In this document: piece after piece, positions 28,106-35,986 of the stretch
How positions within the stretch are numbered: the first letter of the stretch is position 1
Layout: every line of letters begins with the position of its first letter
Source of the DNA: Helicobacter macacae MIT 99-5501
Lineage (GTDB): Bacteria; Campylobacterota; Campylobacteria; Campylobacterales; Helicobacteraceae
Length of the DNA: 64,000 bases
Assembly (NCBI RefSeq): GCF_000507845.1
Contig: NZ_KI669454.1
Location: 1,154,604-1,218,603, forward strand
Reading direction: 5' to 3'
Program-made: the position numbers and the translations under genes
The notes under the pieces: model-generated
Told to the model about the DNA's origin: nothing
The model's database searches: none
What the model saw: only the letters and a program-made list of their open reading frames with translations

Positions 28106-28756
28106 TTGCTAGAGATATGCAATCACACAAAAAGCACACTGCCTCAAGGGATAGAATCTCGCTTAGATTCTACGGTCGGTGTGGTGCTTGAGAGTGTGCT
28201 AGATTTTAGGCTAGATTGCGCTTTGGATTCTGCTTCAAAATCTACTTTAGATTCCGCTTCTTTAGATTCCGCTTTGGGCTATTTTTGTCGTGATAGTAAA
28301 AATCTCTGTGAAAAAATCCATATCGAGCTAGTCTTTGTAAGCAGCGCAAAGATGCGTAAAATCAACAAAGAATTTTTAGCCAAAGACTATGCTACCGATG
28401 TGCTAAGCTTTCCTCTCATAGATTTCCCGCTTATAGATTCTGCAGATTCGCCTTTAGTAGATTTTTTGCTTGAAAAACTGCAAGATTTATCGCTAGATTC
28501 TAGCGAGTTTTTGCCATTATTGCTAGGCAGTATCGTTATAAACCTCCCTCTAGCACGCAAAAATAGCCTAAAATTTGCTCATAGCCTAGATGATGAAATC
28601 ATTATTTTATTTATCCACGCGGTGCTACATTTGCTAGGATTTGACCACGAGAGAGATAGAGGAGCGCACAGGCAAAAAGAGCGTGAGATAATGCAAAAAC
28701 TTGACTTATCCAAAAGCATAAAAAGCCTTATTTCTAGGGCGAGTTCTCCACAATGA
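28106..28756 (+). CDS. ybeY: Endoribonuclease YbeY (16S rRNA maturation), with repetitive N-terminal extension
   Basis: A 216-residue zinc-dependent RNase family protein acting in 16S rRNA 3'-end processing and ribosome quality control. Zinc ligands are H171, H175 and H181 in HAVLHLLGFDH. The core segment VFVSSAKMRKINKEFLAKDYATDVLSFPL is also typical. The family is about 140-160 residues long; here about 60 residues of N-terminal extension are full of LDS/LDSAS repeats, and a second Asp/Leu/Ser-rich insertion follows the TDVLSFPL motif. The start is a TTG with AAAAAGGA five bases upstream. A decayed copy of this gene's 3' end lies 1 kb downstream. Confidence 0.9.
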   Translation: MLEICNHTKSTLPQGIESRLDSTVGVVLESVLDFRLDCALDSASKSTLDSASLDSALGYFCRDSKNLCEKIHIELVFVSSAKMRKINKEFLAKDYATDVLSFPLIDFPLIDSADSPLVDFLLEKLQDLSLDSSEFLPLLLGSIVINLPLARKNSLKFAHSLDDEIIILFIHAVLHLLGFDHERDRGAHRQKEREIMQKLDLSKSIKSLISRASSPQ

Positions 28757-28813
28757 TTATTCACGCAATATTTTTGCAACAAAAAGCGGGAAAAACTTGA
28801 TATGGAGTGAAAA

Positions 28814-29551
28814 ATGAGCAAAAAGCATAGAAAACTTGTGGTTTTTAGCGGAGCAGGGCTAAGTGCGGACTCTGGGATGGCTACTTTTCGTGATAGTGAT
28901 GGGCTATGGGCGAGCTATGACCCGCTTGAAGTATGCAATTTCAAAAATTGGGAGAAAAACTACGAGTTAGTGCATAGGTTTTATAACCTGCGTAGAGAGG
29001 AGCTAAAAAGTGTCAAGCCAAATGCTATGCACGAGTTTTTGGCTAACTTGCCCAATTTGCTAGCTAGAGAATCTATCGAAGTAATCTATCTCACCCAAAA
29101 TGTCGATGACTTGCTAGAGCGAGCAGGCGCACAAAATGTAATCCACCTGCACGGAGAGCTAACCAAAATCATCTGCCCAAAGTGTCATCATATCAGCGAT
29201 ATAGGCTATGAATGCTTTGATAGCACTACTCCCTGTCCCAAATGCGCCAACAAAAAGCAAAAGCCAAAAATCGTGTTTTTTTATGAGAGTGCGCCACTAT
29301 ATGAGGTGATGAACGCGGTGTTTTTCTCGCTTGGCAAAGATGATAGTGTGCTTGTGGTGGGCACAAGTGGGAGTGTCATACCTATCGGTGTGATTTTGGG
29401 ACAAAGTAGCGAGATAGGACTAAAAATCCTAAACAACCTCGCGCCATCGCCATATATCGATGAGGGATTGTTTGACAAAGTCATATATAGCAAAGCCATA
29501 GAAGCAATCCCACAAATCAAGCAAGAAATAGAAACATTTTTTGGAGTTTAG
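28814..29551 (+). CDS. cobB: NAD-dependent protein deacylase, sirtuin (CobB type)
   Basis: A 245-residue Sir2 protein that removes acyl groups from lysines using NAD+. Motifs: FSGAGLSADSGMATFRDS (from residue 11), TQNVDDLLERAG, the catalytic His in IHLHGEL, two zinc Cys pairs (CPKCHHI and CPKC), and VVGTSGSV. It lacks the Tyr-x-x-Arg pair of class III desuccinylases in the usual spacing, as far as I can judge by eye, so the acyl preference is open. Start ATG has GGAG six bases upstream. Confidence 0.92.
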   Translation: MSKKHRKLVVFSGAGLSADSGMATFRDSDGLWASYDPLEVCNFKNWEKNYELVHRFYNLRREELKSVKPNAMHEFLANLPNLLARESIEVIYLTQNVDDLLERAGAQNVIHLHGELTKIICPKCHHISDIGYECFDSTTPCPKCANKKQKPKIVFFYESAPLYEVMNAVFFSLGKDDSVLVVGTSGSVIPIGVILGQSSEIGLKILNNLAPSPYIDEGLFDKVIYSKAIEAIPQIKQEIETFFGV

Positions 29552-29595
29552 GGGTTTGCAGTGCTATTGGTCTTAAAAATTCAAAATTACTTAAC

Positions 29596-29722
29596 TGTGC
29601 TACATTTGCTAGGGTTTGAGTGTGAGGGGATAAGGAGTGTATATACAAAAGGAGCGTGAAATAATGCAAAAATCTTGACTTATCTAAAAAAACCAAAAAG
29701 TCTTATTTTAGAGCAAGTTTTT
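29596..29722 (+). pseudogene. Decayed duplicate of the ybeY 3' end
   Basis: This non-coding stretch aligns by eye with 28622-28752. Shared blocks include GTGCTACATTTGCTAGG, GAGCGTGA-ATAATGCAAAAA and CTTGACTTATC, in the same order and spacing, with scattered substitutions and small indels that destroy the frame. It lies just after the sirtuin gene and before the DUF262 operon, so the sirtuin gene is flanked by an intact and a decayed ybeY tail. It looks like the scar of a tandem duplication or of an insertion event. Confidence 0.75.
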
Positions 29723-29807
29723 CAAGTAAGTAAAATATTCTAGCAAGGTGTAAATAGTTTTTTTGCTGGTTAAAAACATAGTTTCAAGTTTTTTTTAGTT
29801 TTTGTAG

Positions 29808-29813
29808 TATAAT
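29808..29813 (+). promoter_or_regulatory. -10 box of the DUF262 operon
   Basis: A perfect TATAAT in TAGTATAATATC lies 36 bases before the DUF262 start, behind a T-rich stretch at 29789-29803. Confidence 0.6.
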
Positions 29814-29849
29814 ATCAAGTTAGATTTTTCCTAAAGAATAAGGTATTTT

Positions 29850-30959
29850 ATGGATAATGTAAAAAATTCGGAGTGCAAGATTGATATTGAGGGTGAGGAA
29901 ACTCTCGATAACATTTCCAGCGATAATGATGAAATTTACCCACTCAGTTCTATTCGCATAGAAAAAGGTAGAATGAGCCTTTATGAAGTGAAAAGGCAAT
30001 ATGAAGAAAGAAAACAACTTGTTTTAGACCCTGAATTTCAAAGAGAATATGTTTGGACTCAAAAACAAAAATCTGAACTTATAGAATCTATACTAATGGG
30101 TATTCCTATTCCAATAGTGTATCTTTTTCAAACAAGAGATGCGCGTATTCAAGTTGTTGATGGTAGACAAAGGATAGGTGCTGTAATTGACTTTATGAAT
30201 AATAAATTTAAACTTGCAGAATTAAAAATAATAAAAGACATAAAAGGTAAAAAGTTTGCAGATTTAAAACCAATACAGCAAAGAAAAATAGAGGATTATC
30301 AAATAGATACTTATCTCATACAGCCACCTACGCCCGAAAGGGTAAAATTTGATATTTTTGATAGAGTTAATCGTGGTGGAACAAGGCTAAACAATCAAGA
30401 AATGAGAAATGCACTATATCAAGGACAATCTACAAAATTATTAAAAGAATTAAGTGAATTAGACAGCTTTAAAAAAGCAACTAATAATTCAATCAAACCA
30501 AAACAAATGAAAGATAGATATATTATTTTAAGATTTATTGGTTTTTATTTATATTTTTCAAAACAACTTGATGGTATTGAATATAAGGGCAATATAGATG
30601 ATTTTTTGGCAGAAGTAATGCAGTTTTTAAACAAAGCTGATGAAAAACTAATCAGTGATTTGAAAAATATATTTGATGAAACTATGGATTTTGCTCATAT
30701 AAATTTTGGTGGTAATGTGTTTCGATTTAGTAGTGAGGGATACAAAAGAAATAAACGTCCAATAAATATGGCTTTATTTGAATGTTTAAGCTATATGTTT
30801 GCTTTGTGTGTAAAAAATAACATTGTAGTAAAAAACAATGAAGTAGAAAACTTAAAAAATAGCTTTGATGAATCTAATAAATTTGTAAGCGGAATTGATA
30901 ATGTGCCAAATGTTGATTATCGGTTTAATGAAGTAAAAAAACTTATAGGAGCCGTGTAA
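29850..30959 (+). CDS. DUF262 (GmrSD/ParB-like) protein, first gene of a putative defence operon
   Basis: A 369-residue cytoplasmic protein with a DUF262 domain: PEFQREYVW (61-69), the nucleotide-handling motif DGRQR (104-108), and FDRVNRGGTRLNNQEMRNAL. In the type IV restriction enzyme GmrSD and in SspE this domain binds and hydrolyses NTP to license cleavage of modified phage DNA by a C-terminal DUF1524 nuclease. Here no DUF1524 HNH motif can be seen; the C-terminal half is helical and unassigned, so the nuclease role may be in another subunit. Its stop overlaps the next start (TAATG), so the genes are translationally coupled. Coding sequence is visibly more AT-rich than the neighbours. Confidence 0.86.
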   Translation: MDNVKNSECKIDIEGEETLDNISSDNDEIYPLSSIRIEKGRMSLYEVKRQYEERKQLVLDPEFQREYVWTQKQKSELIESILMGIPIPIVYLFQTRDARIQVVDGRQRIGAVIDFMNNKFKLAELKIIKDIKGKKFADLKPIQQRKIEDYQIDTYLIQPPTPERVKFDIFDRVNRGGTRLNNQEMRNALYQGQSTKLLKELSELDSFKKATNNSIKPKQMKDRYIILRFIGFYLYFSKQLDGIEYKGNIDDFLAEVMQFLNKADEKLISDLKNIFDETMDFAHINFGGNVFRFSSEGYKRNKRPINMALFECLSYMFALCVKNNIVVKNNEVENLKNSFDESNKFVSGIDNVPNVDYRFNEVKKLIGAV

Positions 30960-32059
30960 TGATAGAAAGCATCCACATACAAAATTTTAAAAGTATAGAG
31001 AATCAGGTTTTTGATTTTAAGCCAATCACTATACTTACAGGAACAAATTCTTGTGGGAAGTCAAGCATAATACAAGCTATACTTCTTTACTCTCACTATG
31101 CTGCTAGACGCGAGGAAAAATATAAGGCAAATTCACTCAAAAAATATATTGATAATCTTGGCGATACAAAATCACTTGTTTCTATTGCGCAAAATACTAA
31201 TGAAAGAGAAAAAACTTTTATTCAACCAACAATAGACGGCTACAATGAATCATTTTTGTCTTTTGGTATTCATACTGATATTATTGGCTTAATAGAGACA
31301 AAAAAAGAAAAAATGTTGATTTTTGAGGAAAATTTATACTATATTTCCGCCAATCGTATAGGGCAAGAAAATTTACCGCAGAGTAATGAGTATGAAAAAT
31401 GTGGTATAAATGGAGAATATATTTTTGGTTTTTATGAGGATAATAAAAATGTTAGACTACAAAATGAAAAACTTATTTTTAAAGATAAGATTAAAAACGG
31501 TAAAGAACCAACGGCAGAATCCCTAAGCGCACAAGTTAGTTTTTGGTTAAATAAAATTTTGGATTTAAATTTGATTCCTAGAACAGAAAGAATAGATAAT
31601 ACAAAAGTCAAGCTAATATATAAGAATAGTGATTTGCACAATTTTGATATTACTCCTTTTAATCTCGGTGCAGGAGTGAGTTATCTTGCAAAAATTCTTA
31701 TTTTAGGGTTATCGCTTAAAGAGGGGGATATACTCATTGTAGAGAATCCAGAAGTGCATTTACATCCAAAAGCTATCTCTAAATTTGCCGAATTTTTTGT
31801 ATTTTTAGCAAATGGTAGAGTCCAAGTCATTTTAGAAACGCACTCCGAACATATCATCAATAAAATGCGTTATTCTGTATTTAAAGGGCAAATTTCCAAA
31901 GACAATATACAAATTTACTACCGAGAAAGATTCGATACACCTTTTGAATCTATACAAATCAACGAAAAAGGTAAATATATCAATGAAAATAATGAGGTTA
32001 TAGAATTTCCAAAGGGATTTTTTGATAGTGATTTAGATGAATTATTGGAGATGATGTAA
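30959..32059 (+). CDS. AAA/ABC-class ATPase of the OLD/DUF3696 group
   Basis: A 366-residue ATPase. The N-terminal IQNFKSIENQVFDF leads to Walker A GTNSCGKSS (28-36). The middle has an FNLGAGVSYLAKI motif, which corresponds to the signature loop of DUF3696 ATPases. Walker B is ILIVENPEVHLHP, followed by the switch ILETHSEHIINKMR. The C-terminal PKGFFDSDLDELLEMM is the DUF3696-like tail. No Toprim nuclease domain is attached, unlike OLD. Such ATPases occur in many phage-defence operons as the sensing or power unit. It overlaps both neighbours by one base (TAATG), implying a fixed-ratio complex. Confidence 0.86.
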   Translation: MIESIHIQNFKSIENQVFDFKPITILTGTNSCGKSSIIQAILLYSHYAARREEKYKANSLKKYIDNLGDTKSLVSIAQNTNEREKTFIQPTIDGYNESFLSFGIHTDIIGLIETKKEKMLIFEENLYYISANRIGQENLPQSNEYEKCGINGEYIFGFYEDNKNVRLQNEKLIFKDKIKNGKEPTAESLSAQVSFWLNKILDLNLIPRTERIDNTKVKLIYKNSDLHNFDITPFNLGAGVSYLAKILILGLSLKEGDILIVENPEVHLHPKAISKFAEFFVFLANGRVQVILETHSEHIINKMRYSVFKGQISKDNIQIYYRERFDTPFESIQINEKGKYINENNEVIEFPKGFFDSDLDELLEMM

Positions 32060-32814
32060 TGGATTTTTCTTTGGCAATAGATGATGATTTGGCTGAGGAG
32101 CTTTGTAAGTTTAGGACAAATCAACAATGCGATGTGGATAGAGTTGAAAAAATATTACATTATTATAAGGGCTATCCTCTCTTTACAAAAAGCTACTTTA
32201 AGAGATATTATGCGGATAAAAATATACAAAGCAATGTCTTACAATCCACTTCGCATATAGATTGGAATTCGTTAGAAAGCGTTTGCAAAAGCACCATATA
32301 CAAAGTTATATTGTCTAGTCAAAGAAATGTAAGTTTTCCTTATGTTTCTATCTATGATGATAAGATAGAAAGTAATTTCACAGCAACTTTTTTCAAAAAT
32401 GACCCCAGACAAAAAGCACTAGAACATTTAAGGTCTTTGTTGGAAAGTGCGAGGTGCATTTTTATTTATGATTTGTATCTTGCGAATAATTGGGCTAGTT
32501 TTATAAGTTTCGCACAAAAATGCTTTCCGCAAAAACAAATGAGTATATTTTATCCAAAAGAAATTGATTCAAGCAATAATGCAAATCCAAATATAGCAAA
32601 ACTAACACAACAACAATGTGTCCAAATTACTCAAAATGGAAAAGGTTTATGGAAATTTAGTGTCGATAGAAATCATCAAATCTTTAGCAACTTGCACGAC
32701 AGATACCTAATCATTGATAATAAAATTGAAGTCATATTTACAAGCGGAATACATCACTTAATAAATACAGATAAAGATTTCACATATATAGTTAGGCAGC
32801 TTAGCTATAAATAA
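32059..32814 (+). CDS. Unknown protein with PLD-like HDR motif (third gene of the operon)
   Basis: A 251-residue soluble protein. The N-terminal half is not recognisable. The C-terminal half has an alpha/beta pattern (ARCIFIYDLYLANNW) and ends with LHDRYLIIDNKIEVIFTSGI, which resembles the single-motif HxK/HDR site of phospholipase D-like nuclease or phosphodiesterase proteins. The Lys of HKD is replaced by Arg, as I know from some PLD-like defence and MIT-C-type proteins. It could therefore be the effector, but the assignment is weak. Its start overlaps the ATPase stop by one base. Confidence 0.62.
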   Translation: MDFSLAIDDDLAEELCKFRTNQQCDVDRVEKILHYYKGYPLFTKSYFKRYYADKNIQSNVLQSTSHIDWNSLESVCKSTIYKVILSSQRNVSFPYVSIYDDKIESNFTATFFKNDPRQKALEHLRSLLESARCIFIYDLYLANNWASFISFAQKCFPQKQMSIFYPKEIDSSNNANPNIAKLTQQQCVQITQNGKGLWKFSVDRNHQIFSNLHDRYLIIDNKIEVIFTSGIHHLINTDKDFTYIVRQLSYK

Positions 32815-32907
32815 TTTTATGGCAGAATCGTAGAAAATTAAAGAAAACTAAAAAAATAAAACGCATACAATTACTTTTTGCCATTATGTTTTTATAGCAT
32901 TTTCTCC

Positions 32908-33561
32908 TTATCTATATTTTTGCAGTTTTTGTTCTAGCTCTAGTCGCTCTAGTTCTAGTTTTTTGCTTTCTAGTTCTCGTTTTTTGCTTTCTAGCTCTAG
33001 CTTTTGATATTCAGGTGTTAATCTCACCATATCAAGCAGAATCTCAGAACACGCTCGTTGGTTGCCCAAATTACAGGCTTTGCCATAGTATTGCTTAGCG
33101 GTGGAACTATTTCTCTTCACACCTTGACCTCTATCATACATTTTCGCTACAACCAAACAAGCATCTGCCTGCATTAAAAATCCATCAATCGTATCACACG
33201 CTATTTCATAGTATTTCTTTGCATTATAGTAATCTTGCAAATCGTGATAAACACTTGCTAATGATACATATCCCAAATTATCCCCCAAAGCAATAGTTTT
33301 TTCAAAGTATGGTATCGCCTCTTTGTATCGCCCTGCAAAATAATAAATTCCCCCAACAAACGAACAATTACCTTTGCCTTTTTGTGCGTAGCACTGCTCC
33401 ACACTTGGCAAACCATCGTTTATAAGTGCGTAGCACGAATTTTTGTCTCTATTGTCAAAGCAATTATGTCTAGCTCTCTGCCATTCATCATCACTCATCG
33501 CACCTATACTTACACTCACTACACTTGCCAAAATCCCACACGCTAGCACCAATCTTTTCAT
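32908..33561 (-). CDS. Hcp-like secreted Sel1-repeat protein with coiled-coil tail
   Basis: A 217-residue protein starting with a clear signal peptide (MKRLVLACGILASVVSVSIG). Sel1-like helical repeats follow, for example GDNLGYVSLASVYHDLQDYYNAKKYYEIACD (repeat unit), with cysteine pairs that in the Helicobacter cysteine-rich protein family form disulphides. The last 40 residues are a Leu/Glu/Lys coiled coil with repeated LESKKLELE units. Hcp proteins are secreted and meet host immunity; some were named beta-lactamases. Three close paralogues lie at 44-48 kb. Its start codon overlaps the stop of the zinc-ribbon gene by four bases, so the two are coupled. Confidence 0.82.
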   Translation of the reverse strand: MKRLVLACGILASVVSVSIGAMSDDEWQRARHNCFDNRDKNSCYALINDGLPSVEQCYAQKGKGNCSFVGGIYYFAGRYKEAIPYFEKTIALGDNLGYVSLASVYHDLQDYYNAKKYYEIACDTIDGFLMQADACLVVAKMYDRGQGVKRNSSTAKQYYGKACNLGNQRACSEILLDMVRLTPEYQKLELESKKRELESKKLELERLELEQKLQKYR

Positions 33562-34100
33562 TGCCTTACTCCTTGTGTTTGTTTAAACTGCTTAAAAGTT
33601 TGATAATCTTCTTGCAAGATTTTATCAACAATATTTGATAGATTCTCTTTGTTTATATTTAGTCGATGAAAAATCCATTTTTGCTTGTCATTAAAATCAC
33701 TTGAACCATAAACTTTCCCAAATAATGACAAGAAGTTTTTGACAGCTTTTTCTAGCGATTTTGAATCATCTTTATATGATTTCCAACCATTGTCAATTTT
33801 ATCTACAATAGATTTTAGTAGAGTTTCATTTATTTCATCACTATTATTTGATTTATCAATGTATCTCATTGCTCCACAATAGCACGAAATATGCTGAAAT
33901 AACAGATATGTAAAACATTCTTGTCCCCTATCATTTATCCATTTGTGCGATTTGTTGTGTTCTCTTACACATCCCTTGCAAATTTCAAATCTTAGATTCT
34001 CTATCCCCTCTATGCCTAGCCCGCCATCTACGAGATAAAACTCTTTTTGCGGCTTTGATTCTTCGCAGCCTTTGCATTGTATTTTGTCGCTATTTTGCAT
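33558..34100 (-). CDS. Zinc-ribbon protein of unknown function
   Basis: A 180-residue cytoplasmic protein with an N-terminal zinc-binding region: CKGCEESKPQKEFY, then ICKGC and CYCG. The CxxC-xx-KP-xx-EFY pattern is typical of the metal-binding head of phage-type HNH or recombination-endonuclease proteins, but the HNH residues themselves are not evident. The rest is helical and charged. The ATG at 34100 is chosen because AGGAGG lies seven bases upstream; the frame is open ten codons further. Coupled to the Hcp-like gene downstream and preceded by a T16 tract. Confidence 0.68.
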   Translation of the reverse strand: MQNSDKIQCKGCEESKPQKEFYLVDGGLGIEGIENLRFEICKGCVREHNKSHKWINDRGQECFTYLLFQHISCYCGAMRYIDKSNNSDEINETLLKSIVDKIDNGWKSYKDDSKSLEKAVKNFLSLFGKVYGSSDFNDKQKWIFHRLNINKENLSNIVDKILQEDYQTFKQFKQTQGVRQ

Positions 34101-34146
34101 TTTTTGCCTCCTAGTTTTTATGATTTTCACAAGAAGCGATACTACA

Positions 34147-34162
34147 AAAAAAAAAAAAAAAA
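34147..34162 (-). promoter_or_regulatory. T16 tract upstream of the zinc-ribbon/Hcp-like genes
   Basis: A run of 16 A on the plus strand (T16 in the gene sense) lies 47 bases before the ATG. TATTCT sits directly upstream of it, and TAGTAA just downstream could be an alternative -10. The surrounding 120 bases are nearly the same as those at 48.0 kb, where the run is 15 long. Slippage here would change promoter spacing or the leader. Confidence 0.6.
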
Positions 34163-34294
34163 CAGAATACTAATGTGGGGAAGTATGAGTGGATTTTGTG
34201 AAGTTTTGTGAAATTGAAAGAATTTTGAAATGTTTGAAATGTTGTAGAGGTGGATTTTGTTGGGATTTTATGGGATTTGTAAATTTTTAAATTT

Positions 34295-34401
34295 TGTCAT
34301 ACTGAGGTTTGGCACAAACCGAAGTATCTCAAAAAAAAAATGCAAATTTACAAGAAATGCTTTTTTGGATATTTCGTTTTTTGCAAAAGCTCAATATGAC
34401 A
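34295..34401. repeat. Palindromic element type A (TGTCATACTGAGG)
   Basis: Inverted-repeat element of about 107 bp beginning TGTCATACTGAGGTTTGGC and ending AGCTCAATATGACA. Inner arms GAAGTATCTC and GGATATTTCG also pair. Other copies lie at 43818, 48272, 59187 (degenerate), 60203 and 63617. Confidence 0.8.
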
Positions 34402-34566
34402 AATCTGCATTGAGATATTTTTGCTTGCGCTTAAATATGACAAGTTTGCGTTGAGATATTTCTCTTTCATTGTAAGTATGACAAATGTTTGGTTTCGCAA
34501 AGGGTAAGAAAATGTATTTTATGCAAAAAATCTAAAAATCAACCCACCCCCAAACCCCCTCCGCAA

Positions 34567-34690
34567 GGGAGGGGGTTTAAGAGGATAATCCCTTGATACT
34601 TCGGGCTTAAAAGCCATTTAAGTATGACAAATAATACAACCCAAATACGATAAAACTTTTATAAAATCTACTTTTTTAATGCAAATGCAC
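34567..34690 (+). repeat. 124-bp direct repeat, copy 1
   Basis: From GGGAGGGGGTTTAAGAGG to TTTAATGCAAATGCAC this segment is the same, base for base by eye, as 48645-48768. The two copies are 14.08 kb apart, in the same orientation, and each lies upstream of a Hcp-like gene block. Confidence 0.8.
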
Positions 34691-34831
34691 CTCTCCTAAA
34701 TCCCTCAAGCTAAGGGGGAGTGACTTTTTCTTTATTAAGCCCCCTCCCCAAATGATAAAAGTGTGGCAAAGTGAGTTTGCCTTTTTAAAAACCCCCTCCC
34801 TTGCGGAGGGGGTTTGGGGGTGGGTATCATA

Positions 34832-34978
34832 CGCCATTACTAAAGAAACTGCGCTTTTTGCTTGTTTTGCGAGAATCGCAAGGCGATTCGTGGCAATATA
34901 TGTTTTTATTTTGTAGATTGCCACGCTCACTTCGTTCGCTCGTAAAACAAGCGAAGTGAAGTTTCTTTAGTAATGGCG
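34832..34978. repeat. Long inverted-repeat element (CGCCATTACTAAAGAAACT)
   Basis: A 147-bp element with perfect 19-base terminal inverted repeats CGCCATTACTAAAGAAACT and AGTTTCTTTAGTAATGGCG. Inside it is a type C palindrome half (GAGAATCGCAAGGCGATTCGTGGCAAT and GATTGCCACGCTCACTTCG). It looks like one palindrome nested in another. Confidence 0.75.
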
Positions 34979-35179
34979 ATGAATGTGGATTTCTTCATTG
35001 TGCTTTGCCACCACCTCGCAAAACTAACGAAGCGAAGTTTCTTTAGTAGTTACGAGTTTTTTGATATTTTTTTTGCAAAAATCAATATAGCAAAATAGAA
35101 TTTTAGAGATACTTCACTTTGTAAAAAAATATCAAAAAAAATCCACAGCCAAAAAAACCGACAAAAACAAAATTAGATT

Positions 35180-35986
35180 TTATGTTTTTATGTCTAGCAG
35201 GTTGTTTTCTAGCTCTAGCAGCGGCTCTATCACGCTATCCACATATACGCGCAAATCACACTCCACGCCCAAATCCTCCCTATGCTTTTGCAAAGCAAGT
35301 GCGATTTTTTCGCTCATCACCCAAAGCTGTGCTAGTAGCTTATCACTAGAGCTTTTATCCCCCTCCTCTCCTCTACTCCTCCCATCGCTACAATCGCTAA
35401 ACACACCCCTTATCGGTCCTAAAGAGGGGAAAATACCATAAAATTCTACTTGATTTTTGCGCGATTTTTTTTGCGCTATTTGTAGTAAATGCTCTTTGCC
35501 CTCATCGCTTATGATTAGGCTAAGCACGCCTTGAGATAGGCTTAGTAGCGACTTTGCTAGCTCACTAAAGTCTTTTGGATTTTCGCTTAAAGCAATCTCT
35601 TTTAGCAAAAATTCTTTTAGCTCATTTATGAAATCTTTTGGATTTTTTTGTAGCTCTGCTAAGTCATTTAGACTTAGTTTTAGCGGAGAGTTTTTTAGGC
35701 TTTCCATTATTTTTGGGTTTTTTATGAGGTTGTTTAGCACGATTTGATTTGCGGCATTTTTTTGCATATTTGCCCAATAGCTCCTGCCTATTTCTAGCTT
35801 TATAGCCGATTTTGTGGCGATTTGTGTCCTGCCTAGTTGGAGTAGGTATTCGCCGTTTTTGCTTTGGGATAGGACTTTTAGCAGCACGGGTAGCGAGGCG
35901 TTGAAATGTTTTGCACCTTTTTGGGTGCTTAGCGCAGAATCTAGTTTGGCGAGATTTGCCATTTGTTGCAAGGGATTTAGATTCAT
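35180..35986 (-). CDS. Unknown protein downstream of coaBC
   Basis: A 268-residue Leu/Lys/Ser-rich protein without signal peptide or membrane helix. I do not recognise a family. The segment NGEYLLQLGRTQIATKSAIKL followed by helical low-complexity sequence faintly recalls flagellar hook-length-control (FliK-like) architecture, but that is not firm. The start overlaps the coaBC stop by four bases, so it is expressed with coaBC. In H. pylori an unknown gene (HP0842) also neighbours the coaBC gene; homology is untested. Confidence 0.65.
   Translation of the reverse strand: MNLNPLQQMANLAKLDSALSTQKGAKHFNASLPVLLKVLSQSKNGEYLLQLGRTQIATKSAIKLEIGRSYWANMQKNAANQIVLNNLIKNPKIMESLKNSPLKLSLNDLAELQKNPKDFINELKEFLLKEIALSENPKDFSELAKSLLSLSQGVLSLIISDEGKEHLLQIAQKKSRKNQVEFYGIFPSLGPIRGVFSDCSDGRSRGEEGDKSSSDKLLAQLWVMSEKIALALQKHREDLGVECDLRVYVDSVIEPLLELENNLLDIKT

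Larger units (their letters stand above)
34163..35179. repeat. Repeat-packed intergenic block
   Basis: No gene is convincing in this 1-kb stretch. It is a mosaic of dispersed elements: a GTCATACTGAGG palindrome (34295-34401), two copies of the G/C-rich hairpin AAACCCCCTCC-loop-GGAGGGGGTTT (34552-34578 and around 34791-34817), a 124-bp segment repeated exactly at 48.6 kb, and a long inverted repeat (34832-34978). Short open frames here translate the repeats and recur elsewhere. Confidence 0.8.

Noticed and set aside
34257..34930. Short open frames at 34257-34454 and 34676-34930
   Set aside because: They translate dispersed palindromic repeats; the same peptide pieces recur at other repeat loci.
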